Notes: generated by a model from the sequence alone, not told the origin. Counted from the first letter of the stretch, positions 53,016 through 62,051 are shown. The stretch is DNA of 64,000 bases from Ottelia alismoides (GCA_037367405.1 JAZKJV010011400.1:7562501-7626500); one strand, 5' to 3'. Translations and numbers: made by a program.

Positions 53016-54108
53016 AGACGGTCGAGCTCACGTACTGCTTACCAGGTTCCAGCAGCGTCGAAGGAAAGTTCGGCCGATTGGGGCTGTCCGGATAGTGCTG
53101 GGTCTCCAAGCAAAAGCCGCCGCGATGGATATAGGGCTTGCCCGCTTTGCCCTTGAGCCGTCCATCCAGAAAGTTCCCGCAGTAGAACTGTATGCCTGGC
53201 TCGGTCGTCGTAATCTCCAGCACGCGCCCCGATTTTGGTTCCAACACACGCGCGGCCAGTTGCAAGGACTTGTCACCCTCGCTCCGTTTGAGTACGAAGT
53301 TATGATCAAACCCTGCCCCAAACTTTAACTGTTCATGCGCTTGGTCGATGTCGCGGCCGATCGGCTTGGAGACGTTAAAGTCGAAGGGAGTATCTTTCAC
53401 CGGCGCGATCTCACCGGTTGGAATCGATCCAGCATCAACCGGTGTATAACTATCAGCATTCAGCATCAACTCGTGATCCAGGATCGTACCTTCACCTTCT
53501 CCCTTGAGGTTGAAGTAGGTGTGCTGAGTCAAGTTGACAACTGTCGCCTTGTCAGTCGTCGCCAGGTAGTCGACCTTCAACTCGTTCTTGTTGTTCAGTG
53601 AGTACGTTACCGTTGCGTTCAAGTTACCTGGATATCCTTCTTCCATATCTTTAGCCAGGTAAGTCAGCACGACGGCCTGACCGTCCTTGCTCGCCTGGGG
53701 CTTCATCGTCCAGACAACTTTATCAAAGCCGATAATGCCGCCGTGCAGATGATTCTCCCCATTGTTGACTGCCAGCGTATAGCTCTGGTCCCCAATGCTG
53801 AACTTGCCCTTGGCGATGCGATTACCGTAACGACCTACGATCGCTCCGAAATAGGGCTTGTTGACCGCATTGATGTAGTCTTCGACCTTGTTGTAGCCCA
53901 AGGCCACATCAGCCAGCTTGCCTTGACGGTCCGGCACGACGATGGATGTTATGGTCGCGCCATAGTTGGTGACCTTGACCGTCATGCCCTGAGCATTCTT
54001 GAGGGTCGCCAATTGAATCGAGTCAAAATCCTCGAAGGTCTGAGCGCTGGCAGAATGAACGCTCAACAACCAGCCGACCAACGCACAAAGCAGATAAGAC
54101 ACACGCAT
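52993..54108 (-). CDS. galM: Exported aldose 1-epimerase (galactose mutarotase)
   Basis: About 371 residues from ATG 54108, with GGAGC upstream (frame opens at 54162). Signal peptide MRVSYLLCALVGWLLSVHSASAQ. Family signatures: VTNYGATITSIVVPDRQGKLADVALGY, GRYGNRIAKGKF, NNGENHLHGGIIGFDKVVW, VVNLTQHTYFNLKG (catalytic His), GFDHNFVL, GIQFYCGNFL and the late HRGGFCLETQHYPDSPN with the catalytic Glu. It interconverts sugar anomers, here outside the cytoplasm, fitting a polysaccharide-degrading lifestyle. Confidence 0.94.
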   Translation of the reverse strand: MRVSYLLCALVGWLLSVHSASAQTFEDFDSIQLATLKNAQGMTVKVTNYGATITSIVVPDRQGKLADVALGYNKVEDYINAVNKPYFGAIVGRYGNRIAKGKFSIGDQSYTLAVNNGENHLHGGIIGFDKVVWTMKPQASKDGQAVVLTYLAKDMEEGYPGNLNATVTYSLNNKNELKVDYLATTDKATVVNLTQHTYFNLKGEGEGTILDHELMLNADSYTPVDAGSIPTGEIAPVKDTPFDFNVSKPIGRDIDQAHEQLKFGAGFDHNFVLKRSEGDKSLQLAARVLEPKSGRVLEITTTEPGIQFYCGNFLDGRLKGKAGKPYIHRGGFCLETQHYPDSPNRPNFPSTLLEPGKQYVSSTVFKFSVQK

Positions 54109-54189
54109 GCTGTAAGCTCCAAAGATACCTAGTGGGGATTGATTGGAGCAGCATTTTAGCAAGAAGCCAGCCTGCGGTGGCGCTGGTCA

Positions 54190-54498
54190 CTACCTCTCCT
54201 GAAAGACTTGCTCTACCCGCGCGACAATCGCCTGTTCAATCTTGCCGCGGTAGGCTCGAGCCGAGGTAGGAATTCGGCCAACCAGCGCAATGCGGTCGGC
54301 CAGAACTGTGGCGTGCCAATTGATATGGTAGCCGTAAGCAGCGAAAGAGATGTCCAGCTCGTTACCGTTCCAGATACTCTCTACGCAGTGAACTTGATCG
54401 CGATATCGGTCCTGCAGCGAATCGACCATCTCGTGCAGCCGATTGAGCGCGCCGAGATTTCCCAGTTGATGAGAAACACTGGTCTCAATTTCAACCAT
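54190..54498 (-). CDS. Polyhydroxyalkanoic-acid-system-type small protein
   Basis: About 102 residues from ATG 54498, which follows a strong GGAGGTAACGG site (frame opens at 54537). Sequence VEIETSVSHQLGNLGALNRLHEMVDSL ... ELDISFAAYGYHINWHATVLADRIALVGRIPTSARAYRGKIEQAI has the layout of the PHA granule-associated family PF09650. No PHA synthase is nearby, so the role remains open. Confidence 0.72.
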   Translation of the reverse strand: MVEIETSVSHQLGNLGALNRLHEMVDSLQDRYRDQVHCVESIWNGNELDISFAAYGYHINWHATVLADRIALVGRIPTSARAYRGKIEQAIVARVEQVFQER

Positions 54499-54584
54499 TG
54501 CCGTTACCTCCTTGTAAGCGGTCAGGTTTGTCTGCAAAACCGATATGCCTAACTATATATTTCGAGCGCCAGTAGCGGCTGGCA

Positions 54585-55460
54585 TTAGAAGTTATAGTTC
54601 TTATTGGTGCGGTCAAAGTCCAGGTCGGTCAAACCGACGTTCAGCTTGATCTTCTGGTAAGTGTACTCTTCCAACAATTCCTTTTCGCCACCGGGAACCT
54701 TCGGCCAGGAGTACGCGGCATAACGCACCGGTATTCGCAGCTCGTCATCAATGAAGATCTCGGCGACATGGAAGTCGAAGTGTGGACGTGGATGCGGATG
54801 CATCACAGTCAACATAGTGCACTCGCGGTTGCCGACCTTGGCCCCGCGGCGAAACTGCACTTCGCACTCATCTTGCTGGCGATCGCGCTCACCCTTCTCG
54901 ATCAACTTGAGAACCAGGTTCTCGACCCCCATATCGGTGATTGGATAACGCTGCCCACGCATTGCTAGCGTTCCCGTTGGATCCAATTCCATCGTAGGCA
55001 GCAACTTGCCACGGAAGCCACCTTCGTGCGCGACAATGCTACCCTTGTTGCGGTTTTCGACGTAGATGACTTCGCGACCTTTGATGGATGAGGGAGCCAG
55101 GAAAGCTAGGTAAACGCTGAAGGGCTGCTTGATTTGGCCATCGACAATTTTGCGATTGCGCACTTTGACGGCCATATACTCGTATTCGCCCAGCTCGCTG
55201 CCGATGCGCTCTTTCTTGACCATGATCGCGGTGTAATCGTTGATTGTTTCCCGAATATGCTTCAGGCTATCACGAGCGATTTGCAGCGCGGGATCCAGCG
55301 GGTGTGGCTGGGCTGGATCGACGCGGCCTACATCGTTTTTCGAGATACGAAAGACCGGCTCGGTGGTGCCTGGCTGCTGAGCAAAAGCCTGACGGCCGAA
55401 CAGAAGGGCTCCGCTGGTCAGAGCGGCGGTGGTTACAAAGCGACGGCGATCGAATCTCAT
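54585..55460 (-). CDS. DUF1571 exported protein
   Basis: 291 residues. Tat-type signal MRFDRRRFVTTAALTSGALLF ending AFAQ. The mature part (DYTAIMVKKERIGSELGEYEYMAVKVRN, PFSVYLAFLAPSSIKGREVIYVENRNKGSIVAHEGG, GGEKELLEEYTYQKIKLNVGLTDLDFD) matches DUF1571, a planctomycete family with a LolA-like beta-fold. Possibly lipid or envelope carrier; function unproved. The upstream 55461-55754 gap shows no gene. Confidence 0.87.
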   Translation of the reverse strand: MRFDRRRFVTTAALTSGALLFGRQAFAQQPGTTEPVFRISKNDVGRVDPAQPHPLDPALQIARDSLKHIRETINDYTAIMVKKERIGSELGEYEYMAVKVRNRKIVDGQIKQPFSVYLAFLAPSSIKGREVIYVENRNKGSIVAHEGGFRGKLLPTMELDPTGTLAMRGQRYPITDMGVENLVLKLIEKGERDRQQDECEVQFRRGAKVGNRECTMLTVMHPHPRPHFDFHVAEIFIDDELRIPVRYAAYSWPKVPGGEKELLEEYTYQKIKLNVGLTDLDFDRTNKNYNF

Positions 55461-55754
55461 CGTAAGGCCCCTCCTTGGGTGCCGCTAGTGTTTGGTCCTG
55501 CTGAAGTTCGCTAGCACAGACTTACGCACTTGCTTCCTTCTATCCATCTTTCAGCAGGCGCCCATGTACTCGCGACGGTTAGTAGCATCGACCAAACCCG
55601 GCCAGATACCCAATCCTTTTTGCGGTTCTTCGGCAAGCAACCGACACCTCTAGCGCGTTGGTAGCGGAATTGCCGGCGCAGACGAGAGTAGCAACTCTAT
55701 GCGCCTCTGGCCAGAGCGATTCATCCCAGCCAACCAACTCCTGCGGCAATTTCG

Positions 55755-56231
55755 TTACTTGGAAGAAAGCGTGATTTCGAGCAACTCCATGTCCTCTTGC
55801 ACCTGGCAGCTCAACCCCGATTGATTGGGGTTAGTGTAACGAGAAGGCAGTGGGCCACGCTTTTGTTGTTTGGCCCGCATGCGCGCCAGTTGGCCATCGG
55901 TGGGTGAGACATCCTCTTGATCCGCACCGTTTTCAGCTTGTTTGGTAGCGACTGACTCACGTTGACTGACCGATATCTTGTTGAGCCCGGGGTACAGTCG
56001 GGTTACAAAGTATCCATCGTCATTGGATACCGCGCTTGTCAGCGAAGCTCCATTGCCGCTGATGAAGCCGATTGAGGCGCGCGCCAGCGGTTTGCCATCC
56101 AGCTGAACTTTGCCTGCTACGCGCACCTTGCCGTCGTCGGCTCCACAGCCTACGACCAGGCTTAGAGTTACCAGCCAGCAGATGTGTAAGGCTGGCAGGC
56201 ATTCAGCGCCAATCTTGGATAACCTGTCCAT
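55755..56231 (-). CDS. Small lipoprotein with transthyretin-like (carboxypeptidase regulatory-like) fold
   Basis: 158 residues. Lipobox LVVGCG after a hydrophobic stretch. VRVAGKVQLDGKPLARASIGFISGNG and DDGYFVTRLYPGLNKISVS show the beta-sandwich repeat seen in proteins encoded next to DUF1559 genes in planctomycetes; the C-terminus ends SRYTNPNQSGLSCQVQ, typical of that group. It overlaps the DUF1559 gene by 29 nt, so the pair is co-translated. Confidence 0.82.
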   Translation of the reverse strand: MDRLSKIGAECLPALHICWLVTLSLVVGCGADDGKVRVAGKVQLDGKPLARASIGFISGNGASLTSAVSNDDGYFVTRLYPGLNKISVSQRESVATKQAENGADQEDVSPTDGQLARMRAKQQKRGPLPSRYTNPNQSGLSCQVQEDMELLEITLSSK

Positions 56232-57252
56232 CAGCTTTGGCGCCCAAACGCTGGTAAGTGGTCATGTCGATGTTCTCGCCGATAAACTGCACCGACCCAT
56301 CGCCGAAGACGAACTGAGCCCCACCGGTGTGCAAGCTCTTAAAACCTGCTTCGGCGTTCCAGTTGCAGCGCGCTGCGCAGGCGTCTTTGCCTTTGGCAAG
56401 AGCGGATGCCACGTCAGGTTCGCAGCTATTGAAGTTGATCGGTATTTGCGTAAGTACACCGAGTTTGTTGGAATGGCTCCAACCCAGCCGCACATGATTC
56501 GAACAATCCGGTCGCACTTCGCCGACAAAGATTGTGTTAGAAAGACCGTCGGTAATGTCAGCCAGTCGACCGATATAGCCAAGGCCATTGGGTGTGCCAT
56601 CCGGACCGCGCACCATGCTGGGCATGCCGCGACGCGTATAAGGCCCCGCCGGGTTGTTGGCATTGGTTCCGGGCATCGAGAATGATTCGAAGGTCGAGAC
56701 CAGCGGGCAACTGCAAGCCGAGTTATCGCTCAGGATCGCGGTTGGGCCATGATTGGGATGATAGTTAGCCGGCGAGACCTGGCTGCTGCCCACAATGATG
56801 GGCAGGTTGGTATCGCTTGGGCAGACATACGTCGGCAGACGCCACCCACGCAACCGCATGCCACTGTGAATCGCTGGAGGAAAGCGAGCGTCATCCATCG
56901 GCCAGGCCATATCGAATTGGTTATAGACAGCCGCCTGCTCCAAGTAAGGCAGGATCGAGAACAGCAGCGACTGACGATTATTGGAGAGCCCCGTATAGCG
57001 TCCGTCTGGCCCCACATTATTCATCTGGGTCCCGCCATGAAACACGCCGCCGGGACCAATAAAGCGCGTGGCCAGTTCATAGTTTTGAATGGCCAGCCCG
57101 ATCTGCTTGAGATTGTTCGAACAACTCATCCGCCGTGCAGCTTCACGCGCCGCCTGCACGGCCGGCAGCAACAGCGCCACCAGCAGACCAATAATGGCGA
57201 TGACCACCAGGAGTTCGACCAGTGTGAAGCCGAGTTTGCGTTGTTGGATCAT
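56203..57252 (-). CDS. DUF1559 prepilin-like protein
   Basis: 349 residues. N-terminal type IV prepilin-like methylation segment RKLGFTLVELLVVIAIIGLL (G/F cleavage, Glu at +5), then AREAARRMSCSNNLKQIGLA, the DUF1559 hallmark. The C-terminus has LHTGGAQFVFGDGSVQFI, the H-x9-DG box. Such proteins occur in dozens of copies per planctomycete genome and are thought to form surface or pseudopilus-like structures. Co-transcribed with the small lipoprotein. The 57253-57542 gap shows no gene. Confidence 0.95.
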   Translation of the reverse strand: MIQQRKLGFTLVELLVVIAIIGLLVALLLPAVQAAREAARRMSCSNNLKQIGLAIQNYELATRFIGPGGVFHGGTQMNNVGPDGRYTGLSNNRQSLLFSILPYLEQAAVYNQFDMAWPMDDARFPPAIHSGMRLRGWRLPTYVCPSDTNLPIIVGSSQVSPANYHPNHGPTAILSDNSACSCPLVSTFESFSMPGTNANNPAGPYTRRGMPSMVRGPDGTPNGLGYIGRLADITDGLSNTIFVGEVRPDCSNHVRLGWSHSNKLGVLTQIPINFNSCEPDVASALAKGKDACAARCNWNAEAGFKSLHTGGAQFVFGDGSVQFIGENIDMTTYQRLGAKADGQVIQDWR

Positions 57253-57542
57253 TGGTTAGCGTTGTTGGATATGGATCGACCGTGCACCGATTGGAGATGA
57301 CTCTGTCAAAATCGCATCAGCCAAACAAGCCCCGCCTTAGCTCAACTGGCTCGTCGGGGGCGCACGATGATTTCCCTCTGCAATCCCACCCACGACTTGC
57401 CCTCACATTGTGACGGAAGTTGAGATCCCAGGGAAGCAACCGCCCGTGATTTTCCGCCCCCTTTCCCCCCCGGGCCACCCCCACGCTCCTCCTGCCAATC
57501 TTGACTACCCGCCCAACCGCGTTAAATTCATGGTCACCTGCA

Positions 57543-57617
57543 CGGGGTGTAGCTCAGCCTGGCTAGAGCGCTACGTTCGGGACGTAGAGGCCGCTGGTTC
57601 AAATCCAGTCACCCCGA
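57543..57617 (+). tRNA. tRNA-Pro (anticodon CGG)
   Basis: Acceptor CGGGGTG / CACCCCG, D-arm GCTC...GAGC, anticodon arm CTACG-TTCGGGA-CGTAG (anticodon CGG), T-arm CTGG-TTCAAAT-CCAG, discriminator A; CCA is not encoded. The RHS-containing accessory region begins ~130 bp downstream. No second copy of its 3' end was found before the window edge. Confidence 0.97.
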
Positions 57618-57656
57618 CTACCATTCCATCAAGCGAATCGTTGATAAGACCGATAC

Positions 57657-57683
57657 CTGACGGTGTTCGTCAGTGCGTTTCTT
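57657..57683 (+). terminator. Weak hairpin, possible tRNA-Pro terminator
   Basis: CTGACG-GTGTT-CGTCAG is a perfect 6-bp stem followed by TGCGTTTCTTT. The stem is short and the T-run interrupted. Confidence 0.4.
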
Positions 57684-57744
57684 TCCATCCAGTGTTTCGG
57701 TACGAATCCGGTATAAGCCGGTTTCGCCGAATCTTGAAGGGTAA

Positions 57745-58494
57745 CGCCGGTGCATCCAGGAGCGATATGCCTACTCCGCTTACGGTACGACCACGATCAC
57801 CGACAGCGCTGCCGCTCTTCGCGCCGCAAGTGCAGTAGACAACCCCATTACCTATACCGGCCGAGAATGGGATGCAGGCCTGGTCCTCTACCACTATCGT
57901 GCTCGGCTCTACGATCCAACTCTCGGGAGGTTCTGCTCCAGAGATCCTATTGGGTATGAGGATGCAACAAACTTATTTGCGGCTTACTTTGTTCCAACTT
58001 CGATGGACCCAACCGGACTGCGAGTGCCACGTGGTGCAATTGCAGTCCCCTGCGATCCGATTGCAACTGCAAGTGCATCCGCTTTATGTGCGCCGTTAGG
58101 CGGACTTGCAAAACCGCCACAGTGCTACCAAACGATATTTTGGTTTACTACTACGATACACTTTAGGGCGTTTTGCAAAGATACAGGCGACTGCGATTGG
58201 GAGGACTATACGGACCTTCGTGCTCGAAAAACTGCCTATTGCAATGCCAGGCGAAGCTGTAGGGGCATCCAATGTCCATGTAAGCCCGAATCTGGAGCTA
58301 CGTGGGCTCCAGAGTGCAATCTTATGCGTAGTATAAAACGGAACGGCGACCTATGCATCGGAGCTAGACGTGCAATGATGAATACCTGTTTTCGCGGAGG
58401 CGACGCCCGACACAGACGTGAATTGCAAAATGTCATAAACGATCGAGATGGTTGTTGGACTAAAATGGGCGTTTGTGGGTGCCGGGAATGGTAA
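57745..58494 (+). pseudogene. Orphan RHS C-terminal fragment with Cys-rich tip (tip 1)
   Basis: From the stop at 57742-57744 the frame reads the end of an RHS core: YAYSAYGTTTITD, YTGREWDAGLVLYHYRARLY, DPTLGRFCSRDPIGYED, then MDPTGL. No ATG, GTG or TTG exists in frame before 58003, so the core cannot be translated from here; only the tip could be, from ATG 58003. The ~155-residue tip after DPTGL has about 15 Cys and no fold I recognise. RHS proteins carry polymorphic C-terminal toxins; this is a displaced tip without its cage. A downstream gene overlaps by 7 nt, as toxin-immunity pairs do. Toxic activity is not shown. Confidence 0.85.
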
Positions 58495-58955
58495 GTTGTT
58501 CGAACTCTGAACTTTTGCTAAACAGCATACGAATCAATTGGCCAATTGATGCAAAGATCGTGTCCCAACTGTGCAAATATCTGGATCAGGGCGATGAGCA
58601 AATTCGGGAGAGTCTGAATAGTTCAGATCCATACACACTTCCACCGAGCGAAGTGAGGGCAATGAGCGCCGTGTTTGCACTTTTACCATCCGAGTCAATT
58701 TCGTACTTACTGGGCGTGTTTATGTACGCTTGCGTTGTTGACTCACTGGAAGCAGACGTATGCGTCGAACGAGTAGCCTCATTTATAAACGCGAATGCCG
58801 AAAACACGCTTCGATCTATCTTTAACATGAAGCAACTGGACTGCCTTCTTGACTATTTTAGCTTTCGGACACAACAAAATGACCGTGCAAACACGGAAGA
58901 ACTCAGCCGCGCTGTGCTGTCAGCTCTATGTGACACGTCCACAATAAAGAAGTAG
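58488..58955 (+). CDS. Putative immunity protein for RHS tip 1
   Basis: About 155 residues from ATG 58488, overlapping the tip 1 stop by 7 nt (an upstream TTG at 58473 is also in frame). Soluble, helical, acidic: INWPIDAKIVSQLCKYLDQGDEQI, MSAVFALLPSESISYLLGVFMY, CLLDYFSFRTQQND. No family recognised. The immunity call rests only on position and coupling behind an RHS tip. AT-richer than the flanking core genes, as expected for imported DNA. Confidence 0.6.
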   Translation: MVSCSNSELLLNSIRINWPIDAKIVSQLCKYLDQGDEQIRESLNSSDPYTLPPSEVRAMSAVFALLPSESISYLLGVFMYACVVDSLEADVCVERVASFINANAENTLRSIFNMKQLDCLLDYFSFRTQQNDRANTEELSRAVLSALCDTSTIKK

Positions 58956-59246
58956 GAACCGACCAACCCACGCCGCCGAAAAACGAATAGGTTCGGCGGA
59001 ATGCTTTGATGTGGTATGCGGTTGGCTAAGGGCGCAGATAGGGCTACTTTGAAGTTAGCCCTGAGTAGCACTCGCGAGTTACGTGGCTGTTGCCCTGTTG
59101 CGACGCGATCTTGTTGTCGAATGTCGATGCTCGATCGCTTGTGGAGTGGCCGTTTTTCGAGCGATGGCAACGAATGGCCTTAATGCTCGGTTTGAGCATC
59201 TTCAATCGATCCATCGGGAGTGGTCGCGGCTTCGTGCTGATGAACT
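58956..59246. other. Gap between tip 1 cassette and transposase remnant
   Basis: 291 bp without a supportable gene. It presumably includes one end of the IS91-type element, but no IS91-like terminus could be identified by eye. Confidence 0.4.
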
Positions 59247-60374
59247 TCATGTTGATGCGACCACCTTTGATTCAGGTGGTGGCGGGATGCCACTGGTTGG
59301 CACTGATTCGTCAGTCGCGGGTTCGTCTACCAAGCCCAGCGCTGATCCCAGTGGCGTTAGTCGCAGCTCGTGCAAGAGCCTGGCTTCCAGTGCGCAGGCT
59401 TCCAATCGCGTCAATGTTTGCCCGCCCAGCAGTGCCGCGATGGCCGCTGGCAGAAAGCAGAGCGTGAGCCAGCTCAGACCAATGGCGCCCAGCAGATCAC
59501 TTACCGTCGTTGGATTGACATCCGGCAGGTGCGTGTCGAGTTCTCCCACGATCCTCTGAGCGGTCAGGATGATCCGGTTAGTCACATGCCCCTTGAGCCG
59601 TCCCAATTCCACTGCCTCACCCTTGCAGTAACGGCACTCGCAGGTGCGGACCTTCGGCGGATCAGATGTCTCTTCGTAAACCACGTCGTTCTCTGCAGTG
59701 GCTGTCTCGTCGATGCGTGCCTCTTCGCTCGATGGTTGAGCCTCAGCAGTCTGGTCAGCGGTTACAACCTTTTGAAATTGCTCAGCAGGTGCAGCTATCG
59801 CAACTGCTTCGATCGTGCTGGCTTCGCTCACCACGGTAACTTGTTTGGCTGCAAAGATGAGCAAGCGGCACTTGGCCAAGCGCTCATCGCGTCCGCTGGC
59901 CGAGAAAAGCCCCGCATGGCGCACCCGAGCCATGCGAAATGGCAGGATGTGCAGCATGAATCGCAGCATGAACTCAGCAATCGACAAGCATAACTCGCCG
60001 TACTTCTTGCCAGTCTGCTGGCGGTTCTTGTAATCCTTGTAGCTGATGACGATGAAGCCATTGGCATCTCTTACCAAGCGCCGATCGCTGATGGCCACGC
60101 CAGCCACATTACGAGCTAGATAAGAGATGGCTCGCTTAGGTCCTACGTAACCCGGCGGTGTGACTGGGCAGTGTACGATCCACCTTTGGGCTTTGCGTTC
60201 TTTTAAGAAAACGCGTTCCTGGGCGGTCAGATCGCGTTTGCGGCGCGTGGCTCTCGTGACGGCTGGAACTTTAACATCTGGCGACTCCTCAGGCTGTGAA
60301 TGGACGTCGGCAACCTGCGTGGCAGACGGGACTACCGGTTCCGGTCCGCACAGCCAGAGCATCTGCTGCTCCAT
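59247..60374 (-). CDS. IS91-type transposase, N-terminally truncated
   Basis: 375 residues. AQRWIVHCPVTPPGYVGPKR, ISYLARNVAGVAISDRRLV, VISYKDYKNRQQTGKKYGEL and FMLRFMLHILPFRMARVRHAG match the second half of Y2/IS91 transposases. The N-terminal zinc-binding and HUH metal-site part is absent; residues 1-60 are unrelated linker. The paired-tyrosine motif Y-LAR-Y reads YLARN, so the second Tyr is lost. A C-terminal Cys cluster CECRYC and a hydrophobic segment extend it. Certainly non-autonomous. Its 5' side abuts the 400-bp repeat array. Confidence 0.8.
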   Translation of the reverse strand: MEQQMLWLCGPEPVVPSATQVADVHSQPEESPDVKVPAVTRATRRKRDLTAQERVFLKERKAQRWIVHCPVTPPGYVGPKRAISYLARNVAGVAISDRRLVRDANGFIVISYKDYKNRQQTGKKYGELCLSIAEFMLRFMLHILPFRMARVRHAGLFSASGRDERLAKCRLLIFAAKQVTVVSEASTIEAVAIAAPAEQFQKVVTADQTAEAQPSSEEARIDETATAENDVVYEETSDPPKVRTCECRYCKGEAVELGRLKGHVTNRIILTAQRIVGELDTHLPDVNPTTVSDLLGAIGLSWLTLCFLPAAIAALLGGQTLTRLEACALEARLLHELRLTPLGSALGLVDEPATDESVPTSGIPPPPESKVVAST

Positions 60375-60384
60375 GCGAAGTGTC

Positions 60385-61340
60385 GTTCCTGGTTTTAAGC
60401 AATATTACTTTACACATCAAGTAACCGGCTAACCGCAGGGGCCCCCCTTCTCCATCAATGTACTCATTGGGGGAGAAGGGGACGGGGGATGAGGGGCCGG
60501 AGGGAGGTTTGGAGAACGCGACCGGTTGGATGTCAACCGTTTGGTCTGCGCGATTGCAGCTAGTCAGACTGCACACGCTCTCGCCTCAGGATACCAAACT
60601 CTGCTCCCCCGGCTGTTCGCTATACTTCACACCCAAGGCGTGCGCATCGATCCGGTGTTCTGGCTTCAAACCGCTGTGCGCCCTCATCCCCCGACCCCTT
60701 CTCCCCCTGAGTACAGGTGGCGAAGGGGAGACCCTTCGATTCGAGCTCAGCTTAGTGGTTGATTGAATCTTGTTAAACCTTGGGCGTTACTGGTTTTAAC
60801 CACAATTACTTTATGCATCAAGTAACGGGACAACCGCAGGGGCCCCCCTTCTCCATCAATGTACTCATTGGGGGAGAAGGGGACGGGGGATGAGGGGCCG
60901 GAAGAAGGATTGGCGAACGAGGCCGGTTGGATGTCAACCGTTTGGTCTGCGCGATTGCAGCTAGTCAAACTGCACACGCTCTCGCCTCAACATACCAAAC
61001 TCTGCTCCCCCGGCTGTTCGCTATACTTCACACCCAAGGCGTGCGCATCGATCCGGTGTTCTGGCTTCAAACCGCTGTGCGCCCCTCATCCCCCGACCCC
61101 TTCTCCCCCTGAGTACAGGTGGCGAAGGGGAGACCCTTCGATTCGAGCTCAGCTTAGCGGTTGATTGAATCTTGTTAAACCTTGGGCGTTACTGGTTTTG
61201 AGCACAATTACTTTACGCATCAAGTAACCGGCTAACCGCAGGGCCCCCCTTCTCCATCAATGTACTCATTGGGGGAGAAGGGGACGGGGGATGAGGGGCC
61301 GGAGGGAGGTTTGGAGAACGCGACCGGTTCGATGTCAACG
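60385..61340 (+). repeat. 2.3 tandem copies of a ~400-bp non-coding repeat
   Basis: ATTACTTTA-xx-CATCAAGTAAC recurs at 60405, 60805 and 61207 (periods 400 and 402). Copies 1 and 2 are ~95% identical over their length; copy 3 stops matching after GATGTCAAC at ~61340. Each unit has two GC-rich hairpin blocks (CCCCCTTCTCC ... GGGGGAGAAGGGG and CCCCGACCCCTTCTCCCC ... GGCGAAGGGGAG). The small frames within shift between copies and are not genes. One flank truncates the IS91 transposase and the other the recombinase. Confidence 0.92.
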
Positions 61341-61373
61341 CTGTAGCCAACACAAAGGCGATCAGTCAGACTC

Positions 61374-62048
61374 ATGCCATACCTTGAGGCACAGCAACCC
61401 AAGACCTTACCCAAAGCCATCCTCTCGGCCGAAGAAGTCGAACTGATCCTCGAGCAGCCTGACACAACCACCGCCCTGGGCCTGCGCGATCGAGCCATCT
61501 TCGAAGTCCTGTACTCCACTGGCATTCGCCGCGCCGAGGTCTGCTCACTGCAAATCGATCACATTCATGTCGATCGCCAGGTGCTCTTCGTCGATCAAGG
61601 CAAAGGCCAAAAGGATCGCTACGTCCCAATCGGCCTGCGAGCTCTACTCTGGATAGCACGCTACGTCGAGCAAGCGCGAGACCGCCAGGCCATCGACCCC
61701 AAAGAACGCACGCTGTTCCTGACTAACGATGGCAAACCCATTAACCCCGACTCATTAACCGAATACGGCCGCCGCTACATCAAAGCTGCCAGTGTTGAAA
61801 AACCAGGAGCCTGCCACATCTTCCGCCACACCATGGCCACGCTGATGCACGACGCCGGCGCCGACATCCGCACCATCCAAGAAATCCTCGGACACGCCAA
61901 ACTAGACAACACCCAGATCTACACGCGCGTCAGCCTTAAAAAGCTCTTGGAGACTCATCAAAAGACGCATCCGGCTGAGCAACCTGATCCTTCAAGCGAA
62001 GACACGCCTTCTCGTTCGCCAGCAACTCAGAAACCTGATCCAGAATGA
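61374..62048 (+). CDS. Tyrosine recombinase, catalytic domain only
   Basis: 224 residues. The catalytic domain is complete: STGIRRAEVCSL (first Arg), GKGQKDRYVPI (Lys hairpin), CHIFRHTMATLM (H-xx-R), LGHAKLDNTQIYTRV (H and nucleophile Tyr). The N-terminal SAM-like core-binding domain of XerC/D-type integrases (~90 residues) is absent and the frame begins in linker sequence (LPKAILSAEEVELIL), just after the last 400-bp repeat. Without it DNA binding should be impaired. A Pro/Ser/Glu tail (~35 residues) follows the domain. Likely relic of an integrase that moved RHS or cassette DNA. Confidence 0.9.
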   Translation: MPYLEAQQPKTLPKAILSAEEVELILEQPDTTTALGLRDRAIFEVLYSTGIRRAEVCSLQIDHIHVDRQVLFVDQGKGQKDRYVPIGLRALLWIARYVEQARDRQAIDPKERTLFLTNDGKPINPDSLTEYGRRYIKAASVEKPGACHIFRHTMATLMHDAGADIRTIQEILGHAKLDNTQIYTRVSLKKLLETHQKTHPAEQPDPSSEDTPSRSPATQKPDPE

Positions 62049-62051
62049 AGC

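Noticed and set aside
57543..57617. tRNA-Pro as an attB with a duplicated 3' end
   Set aside because: No second copy of the T-arm/acceptor sequence was found between 57.6 and 64 kb; the partner could still lie outside the window.
59083..59559. 158-residue plus-strand frame
   Set aside because: Overlaps the transposase remnant antisense; Ser-rich and without family features.
60458..61164. Several 60-105-residue frames in the 400-bp repeats
   Set aside because: They recur because the DNA repeats; starts and ends shift between copies and the low-complexity GC blocks explain the open frames.
60385..61340. CRISPR or integron attC array
   Set aside because: Period of ~400 bp, no spacer/repeat alternation, and no attC-like R/L core sites recognised; the nearby recombinase lacks the extra motif that I would expect of an integron integrase.
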